Source: Litorisediminicola beolgyonensis | GTDB taxonomy: Bacteria > Pseudomonadota > Alphaproteobacteria > Rhodobacterales > Rhodobacteraceae | Direction: 5' to 3' | Length of the DNA: 64,000 bases | NCBI RefSeq assembly: GCF_042679605.1 | Contig: NZ_JBHTMU010000007.1 | Location: forward strand, 62,001 to 126,000 | Shown: one piece after another, positions 43,391 to 53,359 of the stretch | Layout of the letters: each line of letters begins with the position of its first letter | How positions within the stretch are numbered: position 1 is the stretch's first letter | Position numbers and translations under genes: made by a program | The notes under the pieces: model-generated | Databases searched by the model: none | What the model was told of the DNA's origin: nothing | What the model saw: only the letters and a program-made list of their open reading frames with translations

Positions 43391-45214
43391 GTGATCGGTA
43401 ACAGAGTGTGCGCACTGGCGGCCGCCCTGACATGTGGCGTGCTGGCGGCCCAATCGGCTTGGGCCTTCGATGGTGTCTCCTACGCGGTGCGCGGCCCGAA
43501 CGGCGACGAGAGCGAACGGCTCGAGGGGCTCGTGCGCTCCGCCTCGCAATTGCAGGTCGCCGAGGACGAAGACCGCACCGATCCGCAGGAGCTCATCGCC
43601 GCGGCGCTGGCGGATTACTCCAACATCCTGAACGCTCTCTACGCCGAGGGGTATTACGGCCCCGTCATCTCGATCCAGGCCGACGGGCGCGAGATCTCCG
43701 ACATCCAGCTTCTGAACGTGCCGCAGGATTTCGGGCGCGTCTGGGTCCGGGTCCAGACCGGCCCGCAATTCACCTTCTCGCGGACCGACATCACCCCGCG
43801 CGCCCGCGGCACCGAGTTGCCCGACGAATTCGCCCCGGGCGAAATCGCCCGCGCCTCGATTGTCGGCGACGCTGTCGACGCCTCCATCGACGCCTGGCGC
43901 GAGCGCGGCCATGCCAAGGCCGCCGTCGCCTCCGAGGACGTCCGCGCCCAGCATGAGCGCGAGACCCTGTCGGTCGATATCGGCCTCGCCCCCGGCCCGG
44001 TCGTCACCTTCGGCGATCTCATCCTGACCTCCGAAAGCGCGGTCCGCGCCTCGGCGATCCGGCGCATCGCGGGCTTCCCCGCGGGCCAGCGCTTCGATCC
44101 GGTCGACGCGGCCCGCGTCGCCGACCGGCTGCGCCGTACCGGCGCGTTCTCGTCCGTCACGCTGACCGAGGGCGACCTGCGCCAGCCCGGCAATGTCATG
44201 GACATGACGCTCCAGACCGCCGACCAGAAACCGCGCCGCATCGGCTTCGGCGCCGAGGTCTCGACGCTCGACGGCGCGGCGGTCTCGGCCTTCTGGCTGC
44301 ATCGCAACTTCTTCGGCGGCGCCGAGCGGCTGCGCTTCGACGCGGAAGTGTCGAATATCGGCTCGTCGGAAAGCGGCATGGACTACCTGGTGTCTGGACG
44401 CCTCGAGATCCCCGCGATCTACGGCGCCGACACCGATGGCTATGTGCAGGGCCGCATCCTGCGCGAGGACGAGCCCACCTACCTCTCCGAACGGGTCGAA
44501 CTGGGTGTCGGCGCGACGCGGATCATCTCGGAGACGCTCGAAGCGGAGGTCGGCGTGACCTTCATCCGGTCGCGCACCGTGGACGATCTGGGCGAGCGCG
44601 ATTTCACCCTCCTCGCCTTTCCCGCGCAGCTGACCTTCGACACCCGCGACAACGAGCTGAACCCCAAGCAGGGCGTCTACGTCACCGCCTCGACGACGCC
44701 GTTCCTCGGCCTCGCCGACAGCGCCTCGGGTGCCCGTCTGAACGGTGACGCGCGGCTCTACTGGGGCTTCGGCGACAACGATCCGAACGTGCTCGCCGCG
44801 CGGCTGCAGCTTGGCGCGGTCGTGGGCTCCGAGCTCGACGAAACGCCGCCGGACTTCCTCTTCTATTCGGGCGGCGGCGGCACCGTGCGCGGACAACCCT
44901 ACCAGTCGCTCTTCGTCACGCTCGACGACGGCACCGAGATCGGCGGGCGCGGCTTCCTGGGCCTCTCAACCGAGTTCCGCCGCGAGGTCACCCGATCGAT
45001 CGGCGCGGTCGCCTTCTACGACGCGGGCTATATCTCGCCCGACCCGGGCTTCGGCGGCACCGACAATGCCGAGGGCGAGTGGCATTCCGGCGCGGGCATC
45101 GGGCTTCGCTACAACACCGGCATCGGCCCCATCCGCTTCGACGTCGCCACGCCGACCAGTGGCGAGACAGGCGACGGTATCCAGTTCTACATCGGCATCG
45201 GGCAGGCATTTTGA
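43391..45214 (+). CDS. tamA: translocation and assembly module outer-membrane protein TamA
   Basis: I choose GTG at 43391 because AGGAGG lies about eight bases upstream and the product begins with a perfect signal peptide (MIGNRVCALAA to AQSAWA). The 607-residue protein has POTRA-like domains to about residue 290, then a 16-strand beta barrel with GGGGTVRGQPYQSL (the VRGY-like loop motif) and a terminal aromatic IGQAF. This is the Omp85/BamA superfamily. With TamB it assists assembly of outer-membrane proteins or lipid transport. Its stop overlaps tamB (TGATG). Confidence 0.9.
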   Translation: MIGNRVCALAAALTCGVLAAQSAWAFDGVSYAVRGPNGDESERLEGLVRSASQLQVAEDEDRTDPQELIAAALADYSNILNALYAEGYYGPVISIQADGREISDIQLLNVPQDFGRVWVRVQTGPQFTFSRTDITPRARGTELPDEFAPGEIARASIVGDAVDASIDAWRERGHAKAAVASEDVRAQHERETLSVDIGLAPGPVVTFGDLILTSESAVRASAIRRIAGFPAGQRFDPVDAARVADRLRRTGAFSSVTLTEGDLRQPGNVMDMTLQTADQKPRRIGFGAEVSTLDGAAVSAFWLHRNFFGGAERLRFDAEVSNIGSSESGMDYLVSGRLEIPAIYGADTDGYVQGRILREDEPTYLSERVELGVGATRIISETLEAEVGVTFIRSRTVDDLGERDFTLLAFPAQLTFDTRDNELNPKQGVYVTASTTPFLGLADSASGARLNGDARLYWGFGDNDPNVLAARLQLGAVVGSELDETPPDFLFYSGGGGTVRGQPYQSLFVTLDDGTEIGGRGFLGLSTEFRREVTRSIGAVAFYDAGYISPDPGFGGTDNAEGEWHSGAGIGLRYNTGIGPIRFDVATPTSGETGDGIQFYIGIGQAF

Positions 45215-48200
45215 TGATCACCAGACCTCGCGTTCTGGCCGCCACAGCGGCTCTGACCCTACTGCCCGTCGGCCTGATCGCGCAAAGCGAAAGCGAAGAA
45301 GAGCGGGATCGCGGCTACCTGCAGGGTCTGCTCGAAGACAATCTCTCGGGCGCGGGCCGCCAGGTCCGGATCGAGGGCTTCGCGGGCGCGCTGTCCTCCG
45401 AGGCGACGATCGAGAGCATGACCATCGCCGATGGCGAGGGCGTCTGGCTGACCATCCGCGGCATCACGCTCGACTGGAACCGCTCGGCGCTTCTCACCGG
45501 CCGCGTCTCGGTCAACGAGTTCTCCGCCGAGGAGGTCCTCCTCCCGCGCCTGCCCGCCCCCGGCGAGAGCGAGGAGATCGCGGTCCCGGATGCCGAGGCA
45601 CAGCCCTTCTCGCTCCCCGAGCTTCCGGTCTCGATCCAGATCGGCGAGCTCGCGGTCGGCCGCGTCGAACTGGGCGCGCCGATCCTGGGCGAAGCCGCGG
45701 CCTTCGCCATCGAAGGCTCCGCCAGCCTCGCTGATGGCGAGGGAGACGCCAATATCGCGGCGAACCGGATCGACGGCGAAGACGGCACCTTCCAGATCGA
45801 CGGCAGCTTCCAGAACGAGACGCGCGAGCTGGCCCTGAACATCCTTCTCGACGAAGGCCCGGGCGGCATCGCCGCCACGCTGATCGGCCTGCCTGGCGAG
45901 CCGGCGCTGGAGCTTGCCGTCGAGGGCACCGGCCCGATCTCGGATTACACCGCCGACATCCGCCTGGCCACCGACGGCCAGGACCGCCTGACCGGCCAGG
46001 TCGAGGTCGCCGAGACCGCGGAGGAAGGCGCCGAAGGAACGAGCTTCACCGCGGCGCTCGCGGGCGACATCCGGCCGCTTCTGATGCCCGAGGCGCGCGG
46101 CTTCTTCGGCGAGAACCTGTCGCTCGATCTCGCCGGTCTGACGCTCTCCACCGGCGAGGTTTTCGTCGACACGCTCGAGCTGCAATCCGAGGCGATCCAG
46201 CTTTCGGGCAACCTGGCACTCGGGCCCGACAAATGGCCCGTCCGCTTCGCCCTTGACGGGCAGATGCAGGGCGAGAACGGCGCGGCGGTCCAGCTTCCGA
46301 TCCCCGGCGCGCCCACCCTCGTCGACAACGCCATCATCGATATCGGCTACGATTCCGACGTGGACGATGCCTGGAGCGCAGTGATCGACGTGACCGGTCT
46401 CGACCGTCCCGACCTCGTCGCACGCTCGCTGCGCATCGACGGCGACGGCACGCTCCAGCGCGGCACCGGCAGCGGCGTGGGCGCGGTCTCGGGCGGCTTC
46501 GACATCGCCGCGCAGGGCCTGCGCTTCACCGATCCCGGGCTCGCCGACGCGGCGGGCGATGGCGCCAACGGACGCATCACCTTCTCCTATACCGAGGATC
46601 AACCACTTGAAATCTCGGAGCTTTCACTCGACGCCGCGGGTGTGACGCTCAACGGCGCGCTGAGCGTCGAGGGGCTGACCGGAGAGCTCGGCATCGACGT
46701 CTCGGGCGACGTGGCGCTCGCCGCGCGCGATATCTCGCGCTTCTCCGGCCTCGCCGGGCGCGAACTGGCGGGCAGCGTCGATGTCACCGCCTCGGGCAGC
46801 TTTCAGCCGCTCTCCTCGGGCTTCGACGGGCGTGTCGAGGGCACCGCCAACGACCTTCTGACTGGCATTGCCGAACTGGACGGCCTTCTGGACGGCCAGA
46901 CGCGCATCGTCGCCGATGCGCGGCGCGACAGCGACGGGCTTTTGATCCGCACCGTCGATCTCGAGGCCGAGGATGCCGACGCGCATATCGAAGGCCGGAT
47001 CGCGAGCGATGCGGGCGAGGTGATCTTCGATCTCGCGGTCGCGGAAGCCTCCGACATCCTGCCGCAGCTCTCGGGTGCGGTCGCCGCGGAGGGCCGCGCG
47101 GTCCTGACCCCGGCCCCGCCCGCAAACCCCGACACGCCGAACGCGGCGCCCGAACCCGATCGCTGGGACATCACCGCGACCGCTTCCGCCCCCGGCGGCG
47201 TCGCGGCGGATGTCGATGCGGCGGTCGAGATCCTCGCAGGCGTGCTTTCGGTCGTCTCCGCCTCGGGCACCGTGTCCGCCGAGGACGTCGCGCCCTACGG
47301 CACATTCGCCAACCGTCCCCTTCAGGGCGGCGTGAACCTGACCGGCGAGGGCCGCTACGATCTTCTGTCCAAGGATTTCGCCGCCGATCTCGACGGGACC
47401 ACCACCGATATCGGCTTTGGCATCCCCGAGCTGACCCGGCTTCTCGTGGGCCGGACCGAGCTTGGCCTCACCGTCATCAAGCGCGGCGCCGGGCTACAGC
47501 TCGACCGCCTCACCCTCGATGCCGAGCGCGCAGAGATCGACGCGACCGCCCAGCTTCTCGGCCAGACCGGGCAGGCGCAGTTCGACATCGCGCTGAGCGA
47601 TCTTGCAGACGTCGCCGAAGGGCTCTCCGGCAGCGCCCGCCTGACCGGATCGGCCAGTCAGACCGGGGATCTCTGGACCTATGACGTGGCCGGTTCCGGC
47701 CCCGGCGGCGCGGCGATCGACCTTGCGGGCCAGGCGACGGTCGAGGGCACCACGCCGCGCTCGGTCTCGGCCGAAGGCAGTGTCGCGGTCGACGACCTCT
47801 CGGTCTACGAGACCGTCGCGCGCCGCCCGATGGGCGGCTCGGCCCGGCTGTCCGGCTTGGGCAGCGTCGACCTGACGACCTACGCCTTCACCGCCGATCT
47901 GACCGGACAGACGGTCGATATCGAGACCGGCATCCCCGAGCTCACCCGGCTTCTCGAAGGCTCCACCGACCTCACCGTCGATGCCGAGATGACCGCCGAA
48001 AAGGCGATCACGGTCGAGACGCTGACCCTCTCGGGCCAGCGCATCACCGTGGCGGGCGATGGCCGCTACGGCACCGGCGACGGGCGCGCGCGCTTCGACG
48101 TGGCGCTGAGCGATCTGGCTTATGTCGTGCCCGGCCTGACCGGCGCGCTGCGCCTCAACGGCACGGCCGAGCAATCCGGCGAGACCTGGTCCTACGACGT

Positions 48201-50604
48201 CGCGGGCAGCGCGCCCGGCGGCGCCGAGATCGACCTCGAGGGCGAGGCGCGCGTGGACGGAACGACCCCGCTCAGCGTGTCGGCGGCTGGACGCGCGGCG
48301 ATCGAGACGCTGGCGCCCTATTCCAACCTCCTCGGCCGCGACCTCGCGGGCGGGCTGACGCTTGAAGGCTCCGGCTCCTACGACCTCGAGACCGGCGCGG
48401 CTTCGGTAGATCTCACCGGTCGGGCGGACGATCTGAAAACCGGCATCGTGCAGGCCGACCGGCTTCTGGCCGGGACCGTGCTTCTCGATGTCGACGCCCA
48501 GCTCGACGGCGCGGGCGGCATCATCATCGACACGCTCGACGTCGATGCGCCGCGCGTCACGGTCACCGCCTCGGGCGACCTCGCCGACACCTCGGGCGAC
48601 GCGCGCTTCGATGTCCGGCTGTCCGACCTGGCGGATTTGGTGCCGGGCATGTCCGGATCGGCGACGCTGACCGGCACCGCGACCCGCGCGGGCGACCGCA
48701 TCACCGCCGATGTCACCGCCTCGGGCCCCGGAGGCCTGGCCGCGGATCTCGACGTCGCGGCGGCCTTGGCCGAAAACGCGCTGGAGAGCATCGGCGCCGA
48801 AGGCACCGTCCGCATCGACAGCCTCGCGCCCTATGGCGGGCTCGCGAACATGCCGCTCTCGGGCGCTGTCTCGGTTGATGGCGGCGGCAGCTACACGCTT
48901 GCGACGGGCGCGTTCTCGGCCGATGCCGATATTCGCGCGCAGTCGCTGCGCACCGGGATCGCGCCGGTCGATCAGCTCTTCGGCGGCACGACCACGGCCA
49001 CCGTGGATGCAGGCCGCGACGACAGCGGCGTCTTCCGCATCTCGAACCTCGTGGTCGACAGCCCCGAGCTCGACGCCACCGTATCGGGCGCCTATGGCGG
49101 CAATGGCGAGACCATCCGCTTCGATGCCCGGCTCCGCGACCTGGGTCTCTTCGTGGCCGATCTCTCGGGTCCCGCAACCGCGCAGGGCACCGCCACAGCG
49201 CAAGGGTCGAGCTGGCTGATCGACGCCGACCTGACCGCGCCCGGTGGCACTACGGCGAGCGTCGGAGGCAGCGTCGCGCAGGACGCCTCGTCGGCCAACC
49301 TGTCGATCACCGGCGGCGCGCCGCTCGGCTTCGCCAACCCGTTCCTCGAGCCTAACCTTCTATCGGGCAACGCCCGGTTCGACCTGGCCCTGAACGGCCC
49401 GCTGGCGCTGAGCTCGCTCTCAGGAACCGTCACCTCCGGCGACGCGGAGTTCGTGATCGCGAGCCAGGCCATCGTCCTGAACGACATCGCGCTGAACGTC
49501 CGCCTCGGCGGCGCGCAGGCGGTTCTCGACGTGGCGGGATCGGTCGCGTCGGGCGGGCGCTTCTCGGTCACCGGCCCGGTCGGCCTGACGGCGCCGTTCA
49601 ACGGCGACCTCGAAGTGCTGCTTCAGAACGTGAATGTGGAAAGCCCCGGCCTCTACCAGACCGAGTTCGACGGCCAGCTCTCGCTCTCCGGACCGCTCGC
49701 CTCGACCGCGGCCCTGACCGGCCGGATCGTCTTGGAGGAGACCGAGGTGCGCGTACCGACTGGCGGCCTAGGTGCGGGCGCGATCGGCTTCGCCCTCACC
49801 CATGTGAACGAGCCGGGCGATGTCCGCGCGACGCGGGCACGCGCCGGACAGCTCGACCAGTCGGGACCGAACGGGAACGGCGGCGCGTCGGGCGGTGGCG
49901 GCGGCGTGAACTATCGCCTGGGCATCACCATCTCGGCGCCTTCGCGCATCTTCGTGCGGGGCCGCGGCCTCGATGCGGAGCTCGGAGGAGAACTGTTCGT
50001 CGGCGGCACCTTGCAGAACATCATCCCGCAGGGCCGGTTCGACCTCGTCCGCGGGCGGCTGGACATCCTCGGGCAGCGGCTGGCCCTCTCCGAGGCCTAT
50101 ATCGTCCTGCAGGGCAATTTTGATCCGTTCCTGCGCGTGCAGGCCGACACCCAGCGCAACGAGACGACGGTCACGATCATCATCGAAGGCCCCGTGTCGG
50201 ATCCTGAGGTCACCTTCGCCTCAAACCCGCAACGGCCCGAGGAAGAGGTGCTGGCACTTCTCCTCTTCGGACGCGATCTGACCGAGATCTCGGGTCTGCA
50301 GGCGCTCAGGATCGCGTCGGCGATCAACACGCTTGCGGGGCGCTCGGGCACCAGCCTCGTCGACAGGCTGCGGGCGCAGACCGGGCTTGACGATCTCGAC
50401 GTGCAGACCGCGGCGGACGGCACCACCGAGGTGCGGCTCGGCAAGTATATCTCGGAGAGGGTCTATACGGATGTGACGGTGAACGGCTCAGGCGAGACCG
50501 AGATCAACCTCAACTTCACCGTCACCAACAGCATCACCGCGCGCGGCACCGTCAGTTCGGACGGCAATACCGGTGTCGGCGTCTATTATGAGCGGGATTA
50601 CTGA
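45214..50604 (+). CDS. tamB: translocation and assembly module inner-membrane protein TamB
   Basis: This very long protein has 1796 residues. It is anchored by one N-terminal hydrophobic segment (LAATAALTLLPVGLIAQ) and continues as a beta-rich periplasmic rod to a C-terminal DUF490 domain with IFVRGRGLDAELGGEL, EEEVLALLLFGRDL and a terminal YYERDY. TamB forms a hydrophobic groove linking inner membrane and TamA. The middle carries modules repeating with a period of exactly 171 residues. It overlaps tamA at the start and ectR by seven bases at the end. It is longer than the roughly 1260 residues of the E. coli protein. Confidence 0.9.
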   Translation: MITRPRVLAATAALTLLPVGLIAQSESEEERDRGYLQGLLEDNLSGAGRQVRIEGFAGALSSEATIESMTIADGEGVWLTIRGITLDWNRSALLTGRVSVNEFSAEEVLLPRLPAPGESEEIAVPDAEAQPFSLPELPVSIQIGELAVGRVELGAPILGEAAAFAIEGSASLADGEGDANIAANRIDGEDGTFQIDGSFQNETRELALNILLDEGPGGIAATLIGLPGEPALELAVEGTGPISDYTADIRLATDGQDRLTGQVEVAETAEEGAEGTSFTAALAGDIRPLLMPEARGFFGENLSLDLAGLTLSTGEVFVDTLELQSEAIQLSGNLALGPDKWPVRFALDGQMQGENGAAVQLPIPGAPTLVDNAIIDIGYDSDVDDAWSAVIDVTGLDRPDLVARSLRIDGDGTLQRGTGSGVGAVSGGFDIAAQGLRFTDPGLADAAGDGANGRITFSYTEDQPLEISELSLDAAGVTLNGALSVEGLTGELGIDVSGDVALAARDISRFSGLAGRELAGSVDVTASGSFQPLSSGFDGRVEGTANDLLTGIAELDGLLDGQTRIVADARRDSDGLLIRTVDLEAEDADAHIEGRIASDAGEVIFDLAVAEASDILPQLSGAVAAEGRAVLTPAPPANPDTPNAAPEPDRWDITATASAPGGVAADVDAAVEILAGVLSVVSASGTVSAEDVAPYGTFANRPLQGGVNLTGEGRYDLLSKDFAADLDGTTTDIGFGIPELTRLLVGRTELGLTVIKRGAGLQLDRLTLDAERAEIDATAQLLGQTGQAQFDIALSDLADVAEGLSGSARLTGSASQTGDLWTYDVAGSGPGGAAIDLAGQATVEGTTPRSVSAEGSVAVDDLSVYETVARRPMGGSARLSGLGSVDLTTYAFTADLTGQTVDIETGIPELTRLLEGSTDLTVDAEMTAEKAITVETLTLSGQRITVAGDGRYGTGDGRARFDVALSDLAYVVPGLTGALRLNGTAEQSGETWSYDVAGSAPGGAEIDLEGEARVDGTTPLSVSAAGRAAIETLAPYSNLLGRDLAGGLTLEGSGSYDLETGAASVDLTGRADDLKTGIVQADRLLAGTVLLDVDAQLDGAGGIIIDTLDVDAPRVTVTASGDLADTSGDARFDVRLSDLADLVPGMSGSATLTGTATRAGDRITADVTASGPGGLAADLDVAAALAENALESIGAEGTVRIDSLAPYGGLANMPLSGAVSVDGGGSYTLATGAFSADADIRAQSLRTGIAPVDQLFGGTTTATVDAGRDDSGVFRISNLVVDSPELDATVSGAYGGNGETIRFDARLRDLGLFVADLSGPATAQGTATAQGSSWLIDADLTAPGGTTASVGGSVAQDASSANLSITGGAPLGFANPFLEPNLLSGNARFDLALNGPLALSSLSGTVTSGDAEFVIASQAIVLNDIALNVRLGGAQAVLDVAGSVASGGRFSVTGPVGLTAPFNGDLEVLLQNVNVESPGLYQTEFDGQLSLSGPLASTAALTGRIVLEETEVRVPTGGLGAGAIGFALTHVNEPGDVRATRARAGQLDQSGPNGNGGASGGGGGVNYRLGITISAPSRIFVRGRGLDAELGGELFVGGTLQNIIPQGRFDLVRGRLDILGQRLALSEAYIVLQGNFDPFLRVQADTQRNETTVTIIIEGPVSDPEVTFASNPQRPEEEVLALLLFGRDLTEISGLQALRIASAINTLAGRSGTSLVDRLRAQTGLDDLDVQTAADGTTEVRLGKYISERVYTDVTVNGSGETEINLNFTVTNSITARGTVSSDGNTGVGVYYERDY
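47026..49632 (+). repeat. 171-residue tandem modules inside tamB
   Basis: A motif like FDxALSDLAD followed by GLSG and a GTAT-like strand begins at 47581, 48094, 48607 and 49120. Each step is exactly 513 bases. A fifth, more divergent unit starts at 47026 and is 14 residues longer because of a proline-rich insert. The end coordinate marks one more period. Confidence 0.8.
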
Positions 50605-51206
50605 TCGCTGTCTAAGCGGCTGCCGTTGAGCTGAACGATATCGCCCGTCGCCAGGACGGGCGATGCGTCGATCTCGGCGGCGTCGAGCATCGCGGCGACC
50701 TTTTCGAGAACCGCGACGAGCATCGCCTGCTCGTAATCGGGCAGGCTTTCGAACTGCGCTACATAGCGCTGCTGCAGCGCGTCGGGCGCGATCTCGACCT
50801 TCGAGCGGCCCTTCTCGGTGATCGTCAGATCGACCTGGCGCCGGTCGCCCTCGGATTGGCGGCGTTCGATCAGGCCATAGCTGACGAGCTTCTTGATCAG
50901 CGCCGAGATGGTCGCCTGGGTCACGCCCATGCGCTCGGCAATCTCGGAGGGATGGCAGTCGCCCGCTTCGGCCACGATCTGCAGGACACGCAGCTGAACC
51001 GCTGTCAGGCCCGCGTCGCGCGCGAGATCACGGCCGTAAAGCTCGGTGGCGCGCAGGATGCGGCGCAGGGCTACCAGACTAGAATCCGTTCGATCCACGG
51101 CGTCGATTTCCAGCTCTTCGAGATCCTGACGGTGGCGGGCCAACGCGCAGGATCCGGCGATGCGTTTGGTATGACTTTGGTCAAACATACCAAAGTATTT
51201 AGTCAT
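50598..51206 (-). CDS. ectR: MarR-family ectoine operon regulator EctR
   Basis: This regulator has up to 202 residues. The winged helix is shown by LTAVQLRVLQIVAE, HPSEIAERMGVTQATISALIKKL and GLIERRQSEGDRRQVDLTITEKG. Its position, divergent from ectABC, fits EctR, which represses ect genes at low salinity. Start choice is uncertain: ATG 51206 and ATG 51188 are open, and GTG 51098 would begin at DRTDSSLVALRRILRA, which matches where I remember EctR proteins starting. An inverted repeat overlaps the 51188 start, so it could be an autoregulatory site. Confidence 0.85.
   Translation of the reverse strand: MTKYFGMFDQSHTKRIAGSCALARHRQDLEELEIDAVDRTDSSLVALRRILRATELYGRDLARDAGLTAVQLRVLQIVAEAGDCHPSEIAERMGVTQATISALIKKLVSYGLIERRQSEGDRRQVDLTITEKGRSKVEIAPDALQQRYVAQFESLPDYEQAMLVAVLEKVAAMLDAAEIDASPVLATGDIVQLNGSRLDSDQ
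51165..51194. promoter_or_regulatory. inverted repeat at the start of ectR
   Basis: TTTGGTATG at 51165-51173 and CATACCAAA at 51186-51194 are perfect nine-base arms with a 12-base spacer. It overlaps one of the possible ectR start codons. It has the size of a MarR-type site and may serve autoregulation. Confidence 0.55.
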
Positions 51207-51379
51207 TAAACCTAAATTTCCCAAGCTGTCACGCCTCGAAAGAGATGGGAGGCAGGGTTGCAAATGTGCAATTCGAAGCATATTTCAGGGTCACAAAAGG
51301 GCGAATGACACCCTAAGCCATTGATTTAAATAAAATACCCAACGGATAACCGCAACGGGGAAGAAAATTACTTAGCATA

Positions 51380-51413
51380 TTGAAAGATATGACTAAGGAG
51401 ATATATTTAGTCA
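51380..51413 (+). promoter_or_regulatory. ectA promoter with overlapping palindromic operator
   Basis: TTGAAA at 51380-51385 and TATATT at 51402-51407 are separated by 16 bases and form a likely sigma-70 promoter. The inverted repeat TGACTAA (51390-51396) / TTAGTCA (51407-51413) covers the spacer and -10, which fits repression by EctR. The region is unusually AT-rich for this genome. Confidence 0.7.
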
Positions 51414-51458
51414 CACGAACAAACGACCCACGCAGCAGAAAAGGTTGAAGCCGAGACC

Positions 51459-51992
51459 ATGCAGACGATGGACACCCACAAGGCCGATGGCGCCGTGACA
51501 TTTCGCAAGCCGACCCGCGAGGACGGAGCCGAAATCTGGGAGCTGATCCGCAGCTGCAAGCCCCTCGACGAGAACTCGATGTACTGCAACCTTCTGCAGA
51601 GCGACCACTTCCGTGACACCTGCGTGGCGGCCGAGGTCGACGGCAAAATCGTCGGCTGGATCTCGGCCTACATCAACCCGAACGACCCCGATTGCGTGTT
51701 CGTCTGGCAGGTCGCCGTGTCGCCCGATGCCCGTGGCATGGGTCTCGGCACCCGCATGCTGACCGCCCTGATGGCGCGAGAAGAATGTGCCGAGGTCAAG
51801 CGCATGCAGACCACGATCACCCTCGACAACGACGCGTCCTGGGCACTCTTCCGCAAGTTCGCGGACGCCTCCGAGGCCGATCTGAGCTCGGACGCGCATT
51901 TCACCCGCGACACGCATTTCGCAGGCGAGCACGCGACCGAACACATGGTCACAATCACCTTCCGGCAGGCGCTCCGCCAGTCGGCGGCCTGA
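51459..51992 (+). CDS. ectA: L-2,4-diaminobutyrate acetyltransferase
   Basis: EctA acetylates diaminobutyrate at N-gamma with acetyl-CoA, the second step of ectoine synthesis. The 177-residue GNAT protein has FRKPTREDGAEIWELIRSC, LDENSMYCNLLQSDHF and the coenzyme A loop ARGMGLGTRML. It is the first gene of ectABC-ask, with a leader of about 45 bases from the predicted promoter. The product is cytosolic. High salinity is the expected inducer. Confidence 0.96.
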   Translation: MQTMDTHKADGAVTFRKPTREDGAEIWELIRSCKPLDENSMYCNLLQSDHFRDTCVAAEVDGKIVGWISAYINPNDPDCVFVWQVAVSPDARGMGLGTRMLTALMAREECAEVKRMQTTITLDNDASWALFRKFADASEADLSSDAHFTRDTHFAGEHATEHMVTITFRQALRQSAA

Positions 51993-52067
51993 GCCTCGCC
52001 CCTTCGGCGCGTGACGCTGTCGTTGCGCCGCCTATCTCCCAATCGTTTCCTCTCGAAAGGACCCGCC

Positions 52068-53354
52068 ATGACTCATGACATGAAACCCGTATTCGAGCGC
52101 CGCGAAAGCCAGGCGCGCAGCTACTGCCTCAGCTTCGACACCGTCTTCACCAAGGCCTCCGGCTCGGAGATGACCGACACCGACGGCCGCACCTATATCG
52201 ACTTTCTCGCCGGGTGCTCGTCGCTGAACTACGGCCATAACGACCCCGACATGAAATCGGCGCTGATCGAGCATATCGCGGGCGACGGCATCGCCCACGG
52301 TCTCGACATGTATACCGACACCAAGGCCGCCTGGCTCACCGCCTACGAGGAGATCATCCTCAAGCCGCGCGGCATGGACGACTACAAGGTCATGATGACC
52401 GGCCCGACCGGCACCAACGCCGTCGAAGCCGCGATGAAGCTCGCGCGCAAGGTCACCGGCCGCCGCAACATCGTCGCCTTCACCAACGGCTTCCATGGCA
52501 TGACCATGGGCGCGCTCTCGCTCACCGGCAACACGTCCAAGCGCGATGGCGCGGGCGCCGAGATGCTGGACGGCGTCACGCGGATGCCCTTCGACGGTGC
52601 CTTCGGCGAAGGTGTCGACACGCTCGAGCATATCGAGATGATGATCGACAACCCGTCCTCGGGGATCGACGCCCCGGCGGCCTTCGTGCTCGAGCCCGTG
52701 CAGGGCGAAGGCGGCCTGAACGCCGCGTCGAAGGAATGGATGGAGGGCATCGCCCGCCTCGCCAAGCGCCACGGCGCGATGCTGATCATCGACGACATCC
52801 AGTCGGGCTGCGGCCGCACCGGCACGTATTTCTCCTTCGAAGGCATGGATATCGAGCCGGACATGATCACTCAGGCGAAAAGCCTGTCGGGCTTCGGTCT
52901 TCCCTTTGCCTGCCTGCTGATCAAGCGCGACCATGATATTTGGAAGCCTGCCGAGCACAACGGCACCTTCCGCGGCAACACCCACGCCTTTGTCACCGCC
53001 CGCGTCGCGCTGGAGAAATTCTGGAAGGACGACGCGTTCCAGAAAAAGGTCCACGAGAAGAGCGTGATGCTCACCTCCGGCCTGCAGGCCATCGCAGACT
53101 GCGTCCCCGGCGCCACCCTGAAGGGTCGCGGCATGATGCAGGGCGTCGATGTCGGCAGCGGCGAGCTGGCCGGTGCGATCTGCGCCAAGGCGTTCGAGAA
53201 GGGCCTGATCATCGAAACTTCGGGCGCCGACGACGAGGTCGTCAAGGTGCTCGCCCCCCTCACCACCCCGGTCGACACGTTCCAGAAGGGCCTCGCGATC
53301 CTGCTTGAGGCCACGCAGGACGTGACCGGACAAGCGAAACTCGCAGCGGAGTAA
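52068..53354 (+). CDS. ectB: diaminobutyrate-2-oxoglutarate transaminase
   Basis: EctB makes L-2,4-diaminobutyrate from aspartate semialdehyde and glutamate. The 428-residue class III PLP aminotransferase has FLAGCSSLNYGHN, TGPTGTNAVEAAMKLAR, EPVQGEGGLN, DDIQSGCGRTG and the PLP-binding lysine in TQAKSLSGFGLP. The ATG at 52068 follows AAAGGA. It lies 75 bases after ectA and five before ectC. Confidence 0.97.
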   Translation: MTHDMKPVFERRESQARSYCLSFDTVFTKASGSEMTDTDGRTYIDFLAGCSSLNYGHNDPDMKSALIEHIAGDGIAHGLDMYTDTKAAWLTAYEEIILKPRGMDDYKVMMTGPTGTNAVEAAMKLARKVTGRRNIVAFTNGFHGMTMGALSLTGNTSKRDGAGAEMLDGVTRMPFDGAFGEGVDTLEHIEMMIDNPSSGIDAPAAFVLEPVQGEGGLNAASKEWMEGIARLAKRHGAMLIIDDIQSGCGRTGTYFSFEGMDIEPDMITQAKSLSGFGLPFACLLIKRDHDIWKPAEHNGTFRGNTHAFVTARVALEKFWKDDAFQKKVHEKSVMLTSGLQAIADCVPGATLKGRGMMQGVDVGSGELAGAICAKAFEKGLIIETSGADDEVVKVLAPLTTPVDTFQKGLAILLEATQDVTGQAKLAAE

Positions 53355-53359
53355 CAGAC

